Program-made: the position numbers and the translations under genes
Assembly (NCBI GenBank): GCA_963799455.1
Contig: CAWCXF010000001.1
Coordinates: 1-64,000 of the forward strand
DNA length: 64,000 bases
Source of the DNA: CAWCXF01 sp963799455
GTDB lineage: Bacteria > Pseudomonadota > Alphaproteobacteria > Rhodobacterales > Rhodobacteraceae
Direction: 5' to 3'
The notes under the pieces: model-generated
Seen by the model: only the letters and a program-made list of their open reading frames with translations
Databases searched by the model: none
Told to the model about the DNA's origin: nothing
In this document: piece after piece, positions 16,074-27,084 of the stretch
Layout: every line of letters starts with the position of its first letter
Position numbering within the stretch: position 1 is the first letter of the stretch

Positions 16074-16239
16074 GGTTGCGAGCCCGCCGTCGTCGGCTCG
16101 CCAAGGCGATCTCGTCCGGAGCGAGTGAGCATCGCCGAACGGCCTCGTCGTGGTCGTGGGGAGGGTCGAACAGGGCGGCGCGCTCGGCCGACGACAGGAT
16201 CGAGGGCGCGACGGCGGATGGCGCAGGCGGCGGACGCAT
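16074..16239 (-). pseudogene. tnpA: Tn3-family transposase (tnpA) N-terminal stump
   Basis: From ATG at 16239: PSILSSAERAALFDPPHDHD, then EAVRRCSLAPDEIALASRRR, then RARNRL. This is the DUF4158 N-terminal domain of Tn3-family transposases. The gene stops after about 55 codons at the IS5-3/IS110-D boundary (16073). The remaining ~930 codons are not found on the other side of the insertion (left of 9640), so sequence was lost by deletion or rearrangement. It is divergent from the tnpR gene at 16449, as in Tn3-type units. Confidence 0.75.
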
Positions 16240-16253
16240 GCAGGGGCCTCCAT

Positions 16254-16448
16254 GAGGGGGTGGAGCGTCCCGCAAAGGTATCTTGCGTATGGAGACGGCC
16301 GCTTGATCGTGGACGCAGTTCGTGGACGGATGCAGGGGGCCGATCGGTCCGCCGCTCCGGTCGTCCCGCAATCGACCGGTTCGGGGATGGGCGGCACACC
16401 GATGCCGGCCCGTGGCACCGAGGCGAGGCTGTGGATGGAGGTGGCCCC
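16254..16448. promoter_or_regulatory. Intergenic region between divergent tnpA stump and tnpR, probable res site
   Basis: 195 bp between the two divergent starts. In Tn3-family elements with this layout the resolution site and both promoters lie here. Short related words are seen (TCGTGGACGCAG, TTCGTGGACGGATGCAGG), but I cannot define the three subsites by eye. Confidence 0.4.
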
Positions 16449-17030
16449 ATGCCCGAGACCCTGGGCTACGCCCGTGTCTCCACCCCCGAGCAGGACATCG
16501 CAGGCCAGCTCATACGCCTGACCGAGGCTGGCGCTGTCCGCATATACCAAGACGTCGTCTCGGGCCGGACCTTCGAGCGCCCGGGGCTGGCCACGCTGAT
16601 GAGCTACGCCCGCGCCGGCGACACCCTCATGGTCGTGCGCCTCGACCGGCTCGGCCGCTCCCTGCGAGAGTTGCTCGAGGCCGTGAACCGCCTGAAGGGC
16701 CGCGACATCGCACTCGTCTCGATCGAGGAGAAGATCGACACCTCGTCTGCCGCCGGCGAGCTGGTGTTCCACGTCTTTGGCGCCATCGCTCAGTTCGAGC
16801 GCCGCCTGATCGCCGAGCGCACCCGCGACGGCCTGCGCGCCGCCCGCGCCGAAGGCCGCATGCCCGGCCGCCCCGCCCTCGACCGCGAGAAGCTCGACGC
16901 CGCCCTCACACTCGTGCGCAACGGCCTGTCGCCCACCCGCGCCGCACGCCAGGTCGGCCTGGGCCGCTCAACCCTCTACCGCGAGATCGCAGCCCTCGGC
17001 GCCACTGCAGTCGACCTGGAGCGCCCTTAG
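16449..17030 (+). CDS. tnpR: Serine resolvase, TnpR type
   Basis: 193 aa. Catalytic Ser in YARVSTPEQD (about residue 10); RLDRLGRSLRELLE; the AQFERRLIAERTRDGL block with conserved Arg residues; C-terminal helix-turn-helix SPTRAARQVGLGRSTLYREI. The start at 16449 gives the family's usual N-terminus. It is intact and complete, unlike the adjacent tnpA stump. Its stop is four bases before a probable binding-protein gene remnant, so the transposon end is very close to 17031. Confidence 0.9.
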   Translation: MPETLGYARVSTPEQDIAGQLIRLTEAGAVRIYQDVVSGRTFERPGLATLMSYARAGDTLMVVRLDRLGRSLRELLEAVNRLKGRDIALVSIEEKIDTSSAAGELVFHVFGAIAQFERRLIAERTRDGLRAARAEGRMPGRPALDREKLDAALTLVRNGLSPTRAARQVGLGRSTLYREIAALGATAVDLERP

Positions 17031-17086
17031 CGTACAATCCTGCAGAAACTCCCACGGACCCCCGGCTCTGGTTCGTCGAGAAATGA
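17031..17086 (+). pseudogene. Possible 3' stump of a peptide-binding protein gene
   Basis: A short open frame ends YNPAETPTDPRLWFVEK and TGA at 17084-17086. It lies where the solute-binding-protein gene of a dipeptide-type ABC operon would end, followed by a strong hairpin and then two permease genes. The identity is inferred from position; seventeen residues are too few for a firm family call. Confidence 0.35.
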
Positions 17087-17094
17087 GGCCTGCA

Positions 17095-17120
17095 ACCCGG
17101 CGCCGCCCCCGGCGCCGGGT
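17095..17120. terminator. Strong hairpin before the permease genes
   Basis: ACCCGGCGCC, a 6-base loop GCCCCC, GGCGCCGGGT: a perfect 10-bp GC stem with no T-run after it. Such hairpins between a binding-protein gene and its permease genes often protect the upstream mRNA or reduce read-through. Here it supports the idea that a binding-protein gene once lay upstream. Confidence 0.65.
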
Positions 17121-17147
17121 CAAGTTCTTGGACAGCGAGGACGCTCG

Positions 17148-18119
17148 ATGCTCGCCTTCCTGATCAAGCGCCTCGCCAACGCCGCCTTGGTGATGCTGGC
17201 CGTCGCGTTCCTCGCCTTCATGATCTTTCGGTTCCTCGGAGATCCCGTCGAGATGATGGTGAACGAGCAGGCGACCCAGGCGACGCGGGACGCGCTGCGC
17301 GAGCGGCTGGGGCTGGGCGAGAGCTTCCTGATGCAGTTCGCCCGCTTCGTCGGCAACGCTGTGCAGGGCGATTTCGGCATCTCCTACCGCAACCAGCAGG
17401 ACGTGATGGGCCTGATCGGCGAGCGCTTCCCAGCGACCTTCGAACTCGTGATCGTCGCCACCCTGATCTCGCTCGCGGTGGGCCTGCCGCTCGGCGTCGT
17501 CACCGCGATCAGGCGCGGCTCCTGGTACAGCGAAGCGCTGCAGTTCGCCTCGATCATCGGCGTGTCGCTCCCGAGCTTCGTGGTCGGCATCGTGCTGATC
17601 CTGATCTTCTCGGTCTCGCTCGGGTGGCTGCCGGCCTTCGGCCGGGGCGATGTCGTCGAGGTCGGTTGGTGGAGCACCGGGCTGCTGACGGCCTCGGGGC
17701 GCGCCGCGATCGTCCTCCCGGCGCTGTCGCTGTCGCTCTTCCAGATCACGCTCGTGATGCGCCTCGTGCGCGCCGAGATGCTCGAGGTGCTGCGGGCGGA
17801 CTTCATCAAGTTCGCCCGCGCCCGCGGCGTGCCCGCTCGCGTGATCCACTTCCGCCACGCGCTGAGGAACTGCCTGATGCCGGTGGTCACGATGACCGCG
17901 ATGCAGATCGGCAACCTGATCGCCTTCGCGCTGATCACCGAGACGGTGTTCCAGTGGCCGGGCATGGGGCTTCTCTTCATCCAGGCGGTCACCTTCGTCG
18001 ATATCCCGGTGATGGCCGCGTATCTCATGGTCGTCGCCTTCATCTTCGTCGCGCTCAACACGCTGGTCGACGTCGCTTACGCGGTGATCGACCCGCGGCT
18101 GCGCGCGACCAATGCCTGA
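17148..18119 (+). CDS. ABC transporter permease, DppB/OppB type
   Basis: 323 aa inner-membrane permease. It opens with the family's first transmembrane helix (LAFLIKRLANAALVMLAVAF), then a periplasmic loop with RLGLGESFLMQFARF and GDFGISYR. Several membrane helices follow, and the cytoplasmic EAA-type loop is ARARGVPARVIHFRHALRN. The final ID-PR motif VIDPRLR is typical of DppB. It pairs with the next gene (14 bp gap) to form the channel. It is the first complete gene of a six-gene operon. Confidence 0.9.
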   Translation: MLAFLIKRLANAALVMLAVAFLAFMIFRFLGDPVEMMVNEQATQATRDALRERLGLGESFLMQFARFVGNAVQGDFGISYRNQQDVMGLIGERFPATFELVIVATLISLAVGLPLGVVTAIRRGSWYSEALQFASIIGVSLPSFVVGIVLILIFSVSLGWLPAFGRGDVVEVGWWSTGLLTASGRAAIVLPALSLSLFQITLVMRLVRAEMLEVLRADFIKFARARGVPARVIHFRHALRNCLMPVVTMTAMQIGNLIAFALITETVFQWPGMGLLFIQAVTFVDIPVMAAYLMVVAFIFVALNTLVDVAYAVIDPRLRATNA

Positions 18120-18132
18120 GAGGAGCGCGCAG

Positions 18133-19083
18133 ATGGCCGAGGCAGGGCTGCGCACCGCCCCCGCCGCGACGCCGTCGCGGCTGGCCCGGCTGCGCGACAG
18201 CGATCTTTGGTGGAGCTTCACCCATCACCCCACGGCGGTCGGTGCGGCGCTCCTGCTGGCGATCCTGACGATCACCGCGTTCCTCGCGCCGTGGATCACC
18301 CCGCAAGACCCCTACGACCTCGCGGCGCTGGAGCTCTGGAACGCCGAGCTGCCGCCGATCTGGATCGAGGGCGGGCAGTGGCCCTACGTCCTGGGCACGG
18401 ACCTTCAAGGGCGCGACGTGCTGTCGGCGATCCTCTACGGTTCTCGCATCTCGATCGTCATCGGCGTGTTCTCGGTGATCGTGTCGCTGGCGGTCGGGCT
18501 GACGCTGGGGCTGGTCGCCGGCTACATCGGCGGCTGGATCGACAACGTGCTGATGCGGATCGCCGACATCCTGCTGTCGATTCCGACCATCCTGATCGCG
18601 ATCCTGGTCAGCGCGATCGCACGCCAGCTGCTGCCGCCCGACCTGCGCGAGGCCGGCGCCGCGGCGGTGCTGGTGGTGGCGATCTCGCTCACCGCCTGGG
18701 TGCAGTACGCCCGCACCGTCCGGGCGCAGACCATGGTCGAGCGCGGCAAGGAATACGTGCAGGCGGCGCGGCTGATCCATGTTCCCGCGCACCGGATCAT
18801 GCTGCGCCACATCCTGCCCAACACCATGACGCCGATCCTGGTCGCCGCGACGCTGAACTTCGGCCTCGCGATCCTGATCGAGGCGACCCTGTCGTTTCTC
18901 GGCGTCGGCATGCCGCCGACCAAGCCCTCGCTCGGCACGCTGATCCGCATCGGCAACGAGTACCTGTTCTCGGGCCTGTGGTGGATCGTGCTGTTCCCGG
19001 CCTTGCAGCTCTGCCTGCTGGTCGTGGCGGTGAACCTGCTCGGCGACTGGCTGCGCGACGCGCTGAACCCGAAGCTCCGCTGA
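18133..19083 (+). CDS. ABC transporter permease, DppC/OppC type
   Basis: 316 aa. The start at 18133 is chosen over 18112 because AGGAG sits nine bases upstream. Features are a first transmembrane helix near residue 40, LGTDLQGRDVLSAILYGSRI (the DppC signature LGTDxxGRDxxSR-like), YIGGWIDNVLMRIADILLSI, the EAA loop RLIHVPAHRIMLRHILPNT, and a C-terminal LRDALNPKLR. It forms the heteromeric channel with the preceding permease. Confidence 0.9.
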   Translation: MAEAGLRTAPAATPSRLARLRDSDLWWSFTHHPTAVGAALLLAILTITAFLAPWITPQDPYDLAALELWNAELPPIWIEGGQWPYVLGTDLQGRDVLSAILYGSRISIVIGVFSVIVSLAVGLTLGLVAGYIGGWIDNVLMRIADILLSIPTILIAILVSAIARQLLPPDLREAGAAAVLVVAISLTAWVQYARTVRAQTMVERGKEYVQAARLIHVPAHRIMLRHILPNTMTPILVAATLNFGLAILIEATLSFLGVGMPPTKPSLGTLIRIGNEYLFSGLWWIVLFPALQLCLLVVAVNLLGDWLRDALNPKLR

Positions 19084-19109
19084 GGGGCCCGAACGTCGAA
19101 GGACGCACC

Positions 19110-20303
19110 ATGACCGACCTCCTGATCCGCGACGCCCGGCCGCTGGGCCTTGAGGCCGCCGACATCCTGATCCGCGACGGCCGGATCGCGGCGTTGGCGG
19201 CGGGGATCGAGGTCGACGGCGTGGAGGTCGAGGACGCGGGCGACCGGATCGCAATCCCCGGTCTGGTCGATGCCCACACGCACCTCGACAAGTCGCTCCT
19301 GGGCTGGCCTTGGTACCGCAACGAGGTCGGGCCGCGCCTGATCGACAAGATCGACAACGAGCGCCGGGTGAAGCGCGAGATCGGGCTCGACCCGCACGTC
19401 CAATCGATGCGCCAGGCGCTGCGATCGGTCGGCTACGGCACGACCCACGTCCGCAGCCATGTCGATGTCGACACCGATCAAGGCCTCGCGGCGATCGAGG
19501 GCGTCATGGCGACGCGCGAGCGGCTTGCGGGCGTGGTCGAGATCGAGATCGTCGCCTTCCCGCAGTCGGGGATGCTGGCGCGCCCCGGCACGGTCGAGCT
19601 GATGGATCAGGCGATGGCGATGGGCGCGGACCTGGTCGGCGGGCTCGACCCCTGCGGCATCGACCGTGACCCCAAGGGCCATGTCGATGCGATGTTCGCG
19701 TTGGCCGAGAAGCATGGGCGCGGGATCGACATCCATCTGCACGAACCGGGCGAGCTCGGGGCCTTCTCGATGGAGCTGATCTTCGAGCGCACCGAGGCGC
19801 TGGGAATGCAGGGGCAGGTTGCGATCTCGCATGCCTTCTGCCTCGGCGCGCCCGACTGGCTGCGCACGCAGGCGCTGATCGAGCGGATCGCCGCGCTCGA
19901 CATCCCCATCCTGACCACCGCGCCGGCCTCCCGCGACGTGCCGGCCGCCAAGCGGCTGCGCGAGGCGGGCGTGAAGGTCGGCGCGGGCAACGACGGGTTC
20001 CGCGACACCTGGGGGCCCTACGGCACCGGCGACATGCTCGAGCGCGCGATGTTCCTGGGGCTGCGCAACAACCTGCGCCGCGACGACGAGGTGGAGCTGG
20101 CGCTCGAGGTCTGCACCACGGGCGGCGCAGAGATTATGGGCCATGCGGATCATCGCCTGGTCGAGGGCGCACCGGCCGACCTCGTGCTGGTCGAGGGCGA
20201 GACGTTGGCCGAGGTGGTGGCGCTCCACGCGCCCCGCGCCCTCGTCGTCAAGGGCGGCCGCGCCGTCGCGCGCGACGGCGCGGCGCTGATCGAGGCGCCG
20301 TGA
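19110..20303 (+). CDS. Amidohydrolase, cytosine-deaminase-like
   Basis: 397 aa, metal-dependent amidohydrolase-superfamily enzyme. Metal ligands are visible: DAHTHLDKSLL (HxH near residue 60), HVRSHVDVD, IDIHLHEPGELG, ISHAFCLGAP and AGNDGFRDTWGPYGTGDML, the last matching the CodA-type catalytic Asp region. Such enzymes hydrolyse C-N bonds in heterocycles or cyclic amides. Position between the permease and ATPase genes suggests it acts on the imported compound. The substrate cannot be read from sequence; CodA itself prefers cytosine. Confidence 0.82.
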   Translation: MTDLLIRDARPLGLEAADILIRDGRIAALAAGIEVDGVEVEDAGDRIAIPGLVDAHTHLDKSLLGWPWYRNEVGPRLIDKIDNERRVKREIGLDPHVQSMRQALRSVGYGTTHVRSHVDVDTDQGLAAIEGVMATRERLAGVVEIEIVAFPQSGMLARPGTVELMDQAMAMGADLVGGLDPCGIDRDPKGHVDAMFALAEKHGRGIDIHLHEPGELGAFSMELIFERTEALGMQGQVAISHAFCLGAPDWLRTQALIERIAALDIPILTTAPASRDVPAAKRLREAGVKVGAGNDGFRDTWGPYGTGDMLERAMFLGLRNNLRRDDEVELALEVCTTGGAEIMGHADHRLVEGAPADLVLVEGETLAEVVALHAPRALVVKGGRAVARDGAALIEAP

Positions 20304-21777
20304 GCACGCTCAAAGGCATCGTGCTCGGCACCCGGCCCCCGGGCCGTTGGGCGCTGCGCGCGCGCTGGGTCGTCGCCGATCCGCCCGAAGGGCGGCGGCT
20401 GATCAAGCACGGCGAGGTGGTGGTCGAGCGCGACCGGGTGATCTGGATCGGCCACCGCTTCGAGGGCGAGGTCGCGGCGCGCCATGATCTCGGCGAGGCG
20501 CTGGTGGGGCCGGGCTTCGTCGATCTCGACGCGCTGTCCGATCTCGACACCACGATCCTCGGCTTCGACAATCAACCGTCGTGGGCCAAGGGCCGGGTCT
20601 GGCCGCGCACCTACGTCGAATGTGGTCCCTACGAGATGTATGACGAAGGCGAGCTCGAGTTCCAGAAGCGGTTCGCCTTCGCTCAGCTCCTCCTCAACGG
20701 CATCACCTCGGCGTTGCCAATCGCCTCGCTCTTCTACCGCGCTTGGGGCGAGACGGTGGCCGAGTTCGAGGCCGCATCCGAGGCAGCTCGAGCGTTGGGG
20801 CTCAGGGTCTGGCTCGGCCCCGCCTACCGCGCGGGCGGCATGGTCGCCGAAGCGCCGGGGAAGTTGGCAGCCGAGTTCGACGAGGCGCGCGGGCTCGCGG
20901 GGCTGGCCCGGGCGATCGCCTTCGCGGAGGGCTGCGACGGCGACCTGATCAGCCCCATGCTCGCCCCCGATCGCGTCGAGACCTGCACCGAGGCGCTGCT
21001 CCGGCGAACGATGGCGGCCGCGCGCGAGATCGACTGTCCGGTGCGGCTCCACATGGCGCAGGGCGCGATGGAGGTCGAGACGGTGCGCCGGCTCCACGGC
21101 GCGACGGCGCCCGCATGGCTCGACCGGCTGGGACTGCTCGGGGACCGGCTGATCGCGCCGCATGCCACCCACGCCGGCGAGGGCGACCTCGCCCGCTATG
21201 CCGCGAACGGCGTGACCGTGGCCCATTGTCCCCTGGTCTCCGGTCGGCATGGCGGCGCGCTGCGCTCGTTCCCGCGGCTTCGGCGGATGGGCGTGCGCGT
21301 CGGCATGGGAACCGACACCGCGCCGCCCGACATGGTGCTCAACCTCGCCGTCGGCGCGATCCTCGCTCGTGTGATCGAGGACGACGCCTCGGCCTGCTCG
21401 GCCGCCGACCTCTACGATGCGGCGACGATCGCCGGGGCGGATGCGCTGCGACGCCCCGACCTCGGACGGCTCGCACCCGGCACCAAGGCCGACATCGCGG
21501 TCTTCGACATGGCCGACACCGCGATGGCGCCGCGGATCGATCCGGTGCAGACGCTGGTGCTGGGCGCCACCGGGCGCGTGACCCGCGCGGTCTTCGTCGA
21601 CGGACGGCTGTCGATGCGCGGCGGCGAGGTGGCGGGAATCGACCTGCGAGCCGCCCGAGCCCAGGCGCAGGCCCAGTTCGATCGACTGGTGACGCGGCAT
21701 CCGGAGCGCACCCTCGGCCATCCGCCTGTCGCCGAGATCTTCCCGCCGAGCTACCCGCTGATGACGGAAGGCGCCCG

Positions 21778-21781
<4 letters not shown>
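20300..21781 (+). CDS. Amidohydrolase, chlorohydrolase-like (AtzA/TrzN branch), HxH motif replaced
   Basis: 493 aa from GTG overlapping the previous stop (GTGA). It shows a TIM-barrel amidohydrolase layout with an N-terminal beta-sandwich strand pair. The later metal and catalytic positions are recognisable: RLHMAQGAMEVETVRRL, APHATHAGEGDL and MGTDTAPPDMVLNLAVG. The usual PGxxDxHxH near residue 75 reads GPGFVDLDALSDLD, so both His ligands are replaced by Asp. This may be normal for this branch or may mean different metal use. It is translationally coupled to its neighbours (the following ATPase ATG overlaps its stop). Confidence 0.75.
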
Positions 21782-23786
<2,005 letters not shown>

Positions 23787-24169
23787 GCTCGAGGTGCCTC
23801 TTTACTGGTGACGTATTCCGCGGCTTTGCTGCTGTAGACACCCTCACCTCATCAGGGCCCGCCGCCCAACAGGCCCTCAAGGCTCGAACTCCTCGCCCTC
23901 GCAGTTGATCGAAACCTCGATTCTCGCCCGCGACAATCTCGGCGCGCTGTAGGCTCGACGCTGCCGGGCAAGCGGAGCGACGCATCCGTTGGAGGGAGTC
24001 GAGATCGCCGAGACGTCGAACGAGCCGGGGGCCTGTCACGCGTTGTGGCCCTCCTGATCCACGGCCACGGCCATCCGCGGAGGCCTCGACGATCCCTTCC
24101 AGGATGGCAGAGAGGAAGGCGAAGGACGACGGAGAACAGCCGAAGTCCAGCCCGCCCCGTGAGGGAGCC
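23787..24169. other. Intergenic region, convergent genes, no gene seen
   Basis: 383 bp between the end of the ABC operon and the end of the phospholipase-D-type gene on the other strand. No supported open frame, repeat or clear terminator stem was found. Confidence 0.6.
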
Positions 24170-25720
24170 TCACAGCAGCCATTCGATCGGCAGCCAGCCG
24201 ATCACGGTCAACGCCGCCCGCTTGAGCGCCGTCGAGCCGGGCTCGTCCGGGGTCGTGGTCTTGCTGACGGGGTCGATCCAGACTGCCTCGTCGTCCCGCA
24301 GCTCCACGCGCCATGCCAGTCCGTCGAGGCCTCGGTCGAAGGCATCGTGCATGCCCTGCGCCATGCCCTCGCTGTCGATCAGCAGGCCCATCTCGGTGTT
24401 CAGCGTGGTCGAGCGCGGGTCGAAGTTGAACGAGCCGACGAAGATGCGCGCCCCGTCCACGGCGAAGGTCTTGGCGTGAAGGCTCGACCCCGAGGATCCG
24501 AAGGGGCCGAACCGGTCCGCCGGCGCATCGGGCGCAGCCTGTCGGCGCAGCTCGAACAGCTCGACGCCTGAGCGCAGCATCGCGCCGCGCCGCTTGGCGT
24601 AGCCCGCATGGACGGGCAGCACGTCCGTCGCCTCCAGCGCGTTGGTCAGCATGCGGACCGCGACGCCGCGCGCCTCCAGCGTCGCGAAAGCCTCCACCCC
24701 CGCCGCGCCCGGCACGAAGTAGGGCGAGATGCCGTCGAACCGCGCCTCGATCTCGCCCACGGCCTCCCGCAGACGTGAGGCGAGCAGGTCCTCGCGCGGG
24801 ACCGCGCCCTGTCCCTTCACCGGATCGTCGCTGACCAGGACGGCGGTGGTCCACTCCAGGTCGAGGGTTCCGCGCTCGAGCGCCGCGACGACGTCGGAGG
24901 CCGCGAGGACGGCCCGATACTCGTCCATCTGCGGATCGCCCCGGAGGCGGGCGAGACCCGCGCCGATCGGGTCTGCGCCATCTGCCGCGCCCACGATGGG
25001 CCCCGCCGGATGGACCGCCGGGCTCGCCCAGTAGCGGTCGAAGTCGGCCGAGACCTCGGGCACGATCGCGCCGACCGCGAGGACGTCGAGATCGACGTAG
25101 AGCGGCATGGGTCCCGTCCCGAAGTACTCGTCGCCCACGTTGCGCCCGCCGAGGATCGTGGCGCGGCCGTCGACGGTGAAGGACTTGTTGTGCATCCGCC
25201 GGTTCAGCCGGAAGAAGTCGAAGCCGTAGCTCAGCGTCTTGAGGCGGCCGCGCAGGTTGAACGGGTTCCAGAGCCGCACCTCGACGTTCGGGTGCGCCAC
25301 CAATGCCGCGATCTCGGCGTCGAGGCCCGCGGTCCCATTGTCGTCGAGCAGGAGCCGCACTCGGACGCCTCGGTCCGCCGCGCGCTTGAGCGCGTCGAGC
25401 AGCAGGTATCCCGTCAGGTCGGCGTGCCAGATGTAGTATTGCGCGTCGATCGACGAGACCGCCCGGTCGGCGAGGATCATGCGCGCGGCGAAGGCGTCGG
25501 CGCCGCTTCTGAGCGCCGCGATCCCCGTCAGCCCTTCGCTCGTGTGCCCCTCGCGGTCCGCCAGGGCCTCGGCCAACGGTCCTCCCTCCGACGGCGGCAG
25601 GGCGACGCTGTCCCACCGGTCCTCCACCGCAGACAGCGCGAAGGCGATCCGCGCAATGACGATGGCCACCGCCACCGCCGCGACGAGGACCAGCGCGGCC
25701 TTCGCGAGCGTCACCACCAT
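24170..25720 (-). CDS. Phospholipase-D-family protein, cardiolipin synthase (ClsC/YmdC)-like
   Basis: 516 aa. An N-terminal membrane anchor (LAKAALVLVAAVAVAIVIAR) is followed by two HKD motifs: MHNKSFTVDGRATILGGRN around residue 195 and LHAKTFAVDGARIFVGSFNF around 405. The two-domain architecture, the SSIDAQYYIWHADLTGYLLL segment and length fit the ClsC/YmdC branch of phosphatidyltransferases at the inner membrane. Other PLD-family activities are possible. The start is supported by GAGGACGAC upstream. It is a single-gene unit; its promoter region abuts the transposon at 25815. Confidence 0.85.
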   Translation of the reverse strand: MVVTLAKAALVLVAAVAVAIVIARIAFALSAVEDRWDSVALPPSEGGPLAEALADREGHTSEGLTGIAALRSGADAFAARMILADRAVSSIDAQYYIWHADLTGYLLLDALKRAADRGVRVRLLLDDNGTAGLDAEIAALVAHPNVEVRLWNPFNLRGRLKTLSYGFDFFRLNRRMHNKSFTVDGRATILGGRNVGDEYFGTGPMPLYVDLDVLAVGAIVPEVSADFDRYWASPAVHPAGPIVGAADGADPIGAGLARLRGDPQMDEYRAVLAASDVVAALERGTLDLEWTTAVLVSDDPVKGQGAVPREDLLASRLREAVGEIEARFDGISPYFVPGAAGVEAFATLEARGVAVRMLTNALEATDVLPVHAGYAKRRGAMLRSGVELFELRRQAAPDAPADRFGPFGSSGSSLHAKTFAVDGARIFVGSFNFDPRSTTLNTEMGLLIDSEGMAQGMHDAFDRGLDGLAWRVELRDDEAVWIDPVSKTTTPDEPGSTALKRAALTVIGWLPIEWLL

Positions 25721-25950
25721 GTCGTCCTCCCCTTCGGTCCCATCACCCGGCCGGCCACCGCGATGGCGGAGGGACGCGGCGGCTCGAACGGCGAGTGTAG
25801 GGCGTCAACCTTCTTGTCCGGCGTGTTGCCTCATGGCGGAATGTTCCCGAACGGATTGTGCTTGCCTCATCAAAGATGTTCCCGAGCCGCAGGCTGCGGC
25901 ATGGCGGCGACCGAGGGCCCAAGCACCAGCGCCTTCGCGCGCTCCCGCCG

Positions 25951-26230
25951 TCAGAGCTTCAGGCGCCGCTGCACCGTCCGGATCACGTTGTCCGGGTAGG
26001 CTCCCGGACGAGCTGCTTGCAGCCTGTCGAGGAGCTCCCGGCCGGTGACGCCGGGCTCCGCGTCGAACCAGGCCTTGAGGTCCGCAGTGACTGCCTCGAG
26101 CGGATCGGGAACCGTTCGATAGCGCGGCTTGGACGCCTTCGGCCGCGCAGTCGGCCGGACCTCTCCCTCCTTCCAGGCCAGGCGCAGGCCGGCGAGGAAG
26201 TCCTCGAGGGGCGGCTCGGCGTCAGCCGCC
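25951..26230 (-). pseudogene. C-terminal part of the split rve-type transposase
   Basis: Reads ADAEPPLEDFLAGLRLAWKE, GEVRPTARPKASKPRY, PDPLEAVTADLKAWF and ends VIRTVQRRLKL. Once the IS21 element and one copy of the 5-bp duplication are removed, this joins in frame to the N-terminal part ending ADKGPAAGPTA at 28469. The basic PRYRT linker and the terminal RTVQRR helix are typical C-termini of this class of integrase-like transposases. Confidence 0.8.
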
Positions 26231-26286
26231 TATCAAGCGACATTCGGAACTGGCCCGGTGGCGACACCAGGATCTGGCCCACCCCG

Positions 26287-27084
26287 TCATGTGGTTTCGA
26301 CTTCGGTTTCAAGCGCCGGGCCGGCCTTCTGCAGAAGGCCGGCCCGGCGCTTCTCGCGCAGCCTGTAGCTGTCGCCCCGGATGGTGATGACGTGGGAGTG
26401 GTGGAGCAGGCGATCGAGGATCGCGGTGGCCACCACCGGGTCGCCGAACACCGCGCCCCACTCGCCTACGGACCGGTTCGAAGTCACCAGCATCGCGCCG
26501 CGCTCGTAGCGGCGGCTGACGAGCTGGAAGAACAGGTGAGCGGCGTTGGGCTCGAGCGGCAGGTAGCCCAGCTCGTCCACGATCAGCAGCTTCGGCTTGG
26601 CGAAGTGCGCCAGCCGCTCCTCGAGCCGGCCCTCGACCTGGGCCTTGGCGAGGTTGGCCACGAGCGCCATGGCGCCGGTGAAGAGCACGGTGTGGCCGGC
26701 CACGATCGCTTCGCGGCCGAGCGCCACCGCAAGGTGCGTCTTGCCCACGCCCGGGGGGCCGAGCAGCAAGAGCGCATCGCCGTGGGCGATGAAGCGCCCC
26801 GTCGCGAGGTCGCGGATCTGCCCCTTGTCGACCGAGGGCTGGGCGGCGAAGTCGAAGCCCTCCAGGGTCCGCACGAAGGGGAACTTCGCCAGCCCGAAGC
26901 TCATCTCGATGCGGCGCTGATCCTTCCGTGCGATCTCGCGCTCGCAGAGGAAGGCGAGCGCCTCGCGCAGGGTCATCTCCCCCCGCGCCGCCTCGTCGAG
27001 CAAGCCGTCGAGCTGGTCGCGCACCGCCGTCAACTTCAAGCGCGTCAGCATCCGGTCGAGCTCGTCCTGGGTCTGCGCTCCCAT
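26287..27084 (-). CDS. istB: IstB-type transposition helper ATPase
   Basis: 265 aa AAA+ ATPase. Start region RMLTRLKLTAVRDQLDGLLD, Walker A GPPGVGKTHLAVALG near residue 108, Walker B LLIVDELGYLPLEPN, sensor region LVTSNRSVGEWG. Its ATG overlaps the istA stop (TGATG at 27086-27082). IstB binds target DNA and activates the IstA transposase. The C-terminus (AGLLQKAGPALETEVETT) runs close to the left end of the element. Confidence 0.93.
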   Translation of the reverse strand: MGAQTQDELDRMLTRLKLTAVRDQLDGLLDEAARGEMTLREALAFLCEREIARKDQRRIEMSFGLAKFPFVRTLEGFDFAAQPSVDKGQIRDLATGRFIAHGDALLLLGPPGVGKTHLAVALGREAIVAGHTVLFTGAMALVANLAKAQVEGRLEERLAHFAKPKLLIVDELGYLPLEPNAAHLFFQLVSRRYERGAMLVTSNRSVGEWGAVFGDPVVATAILDRLLHHSHVITIRGDSYRLREKRRAGLLQKAGPALETEVETT

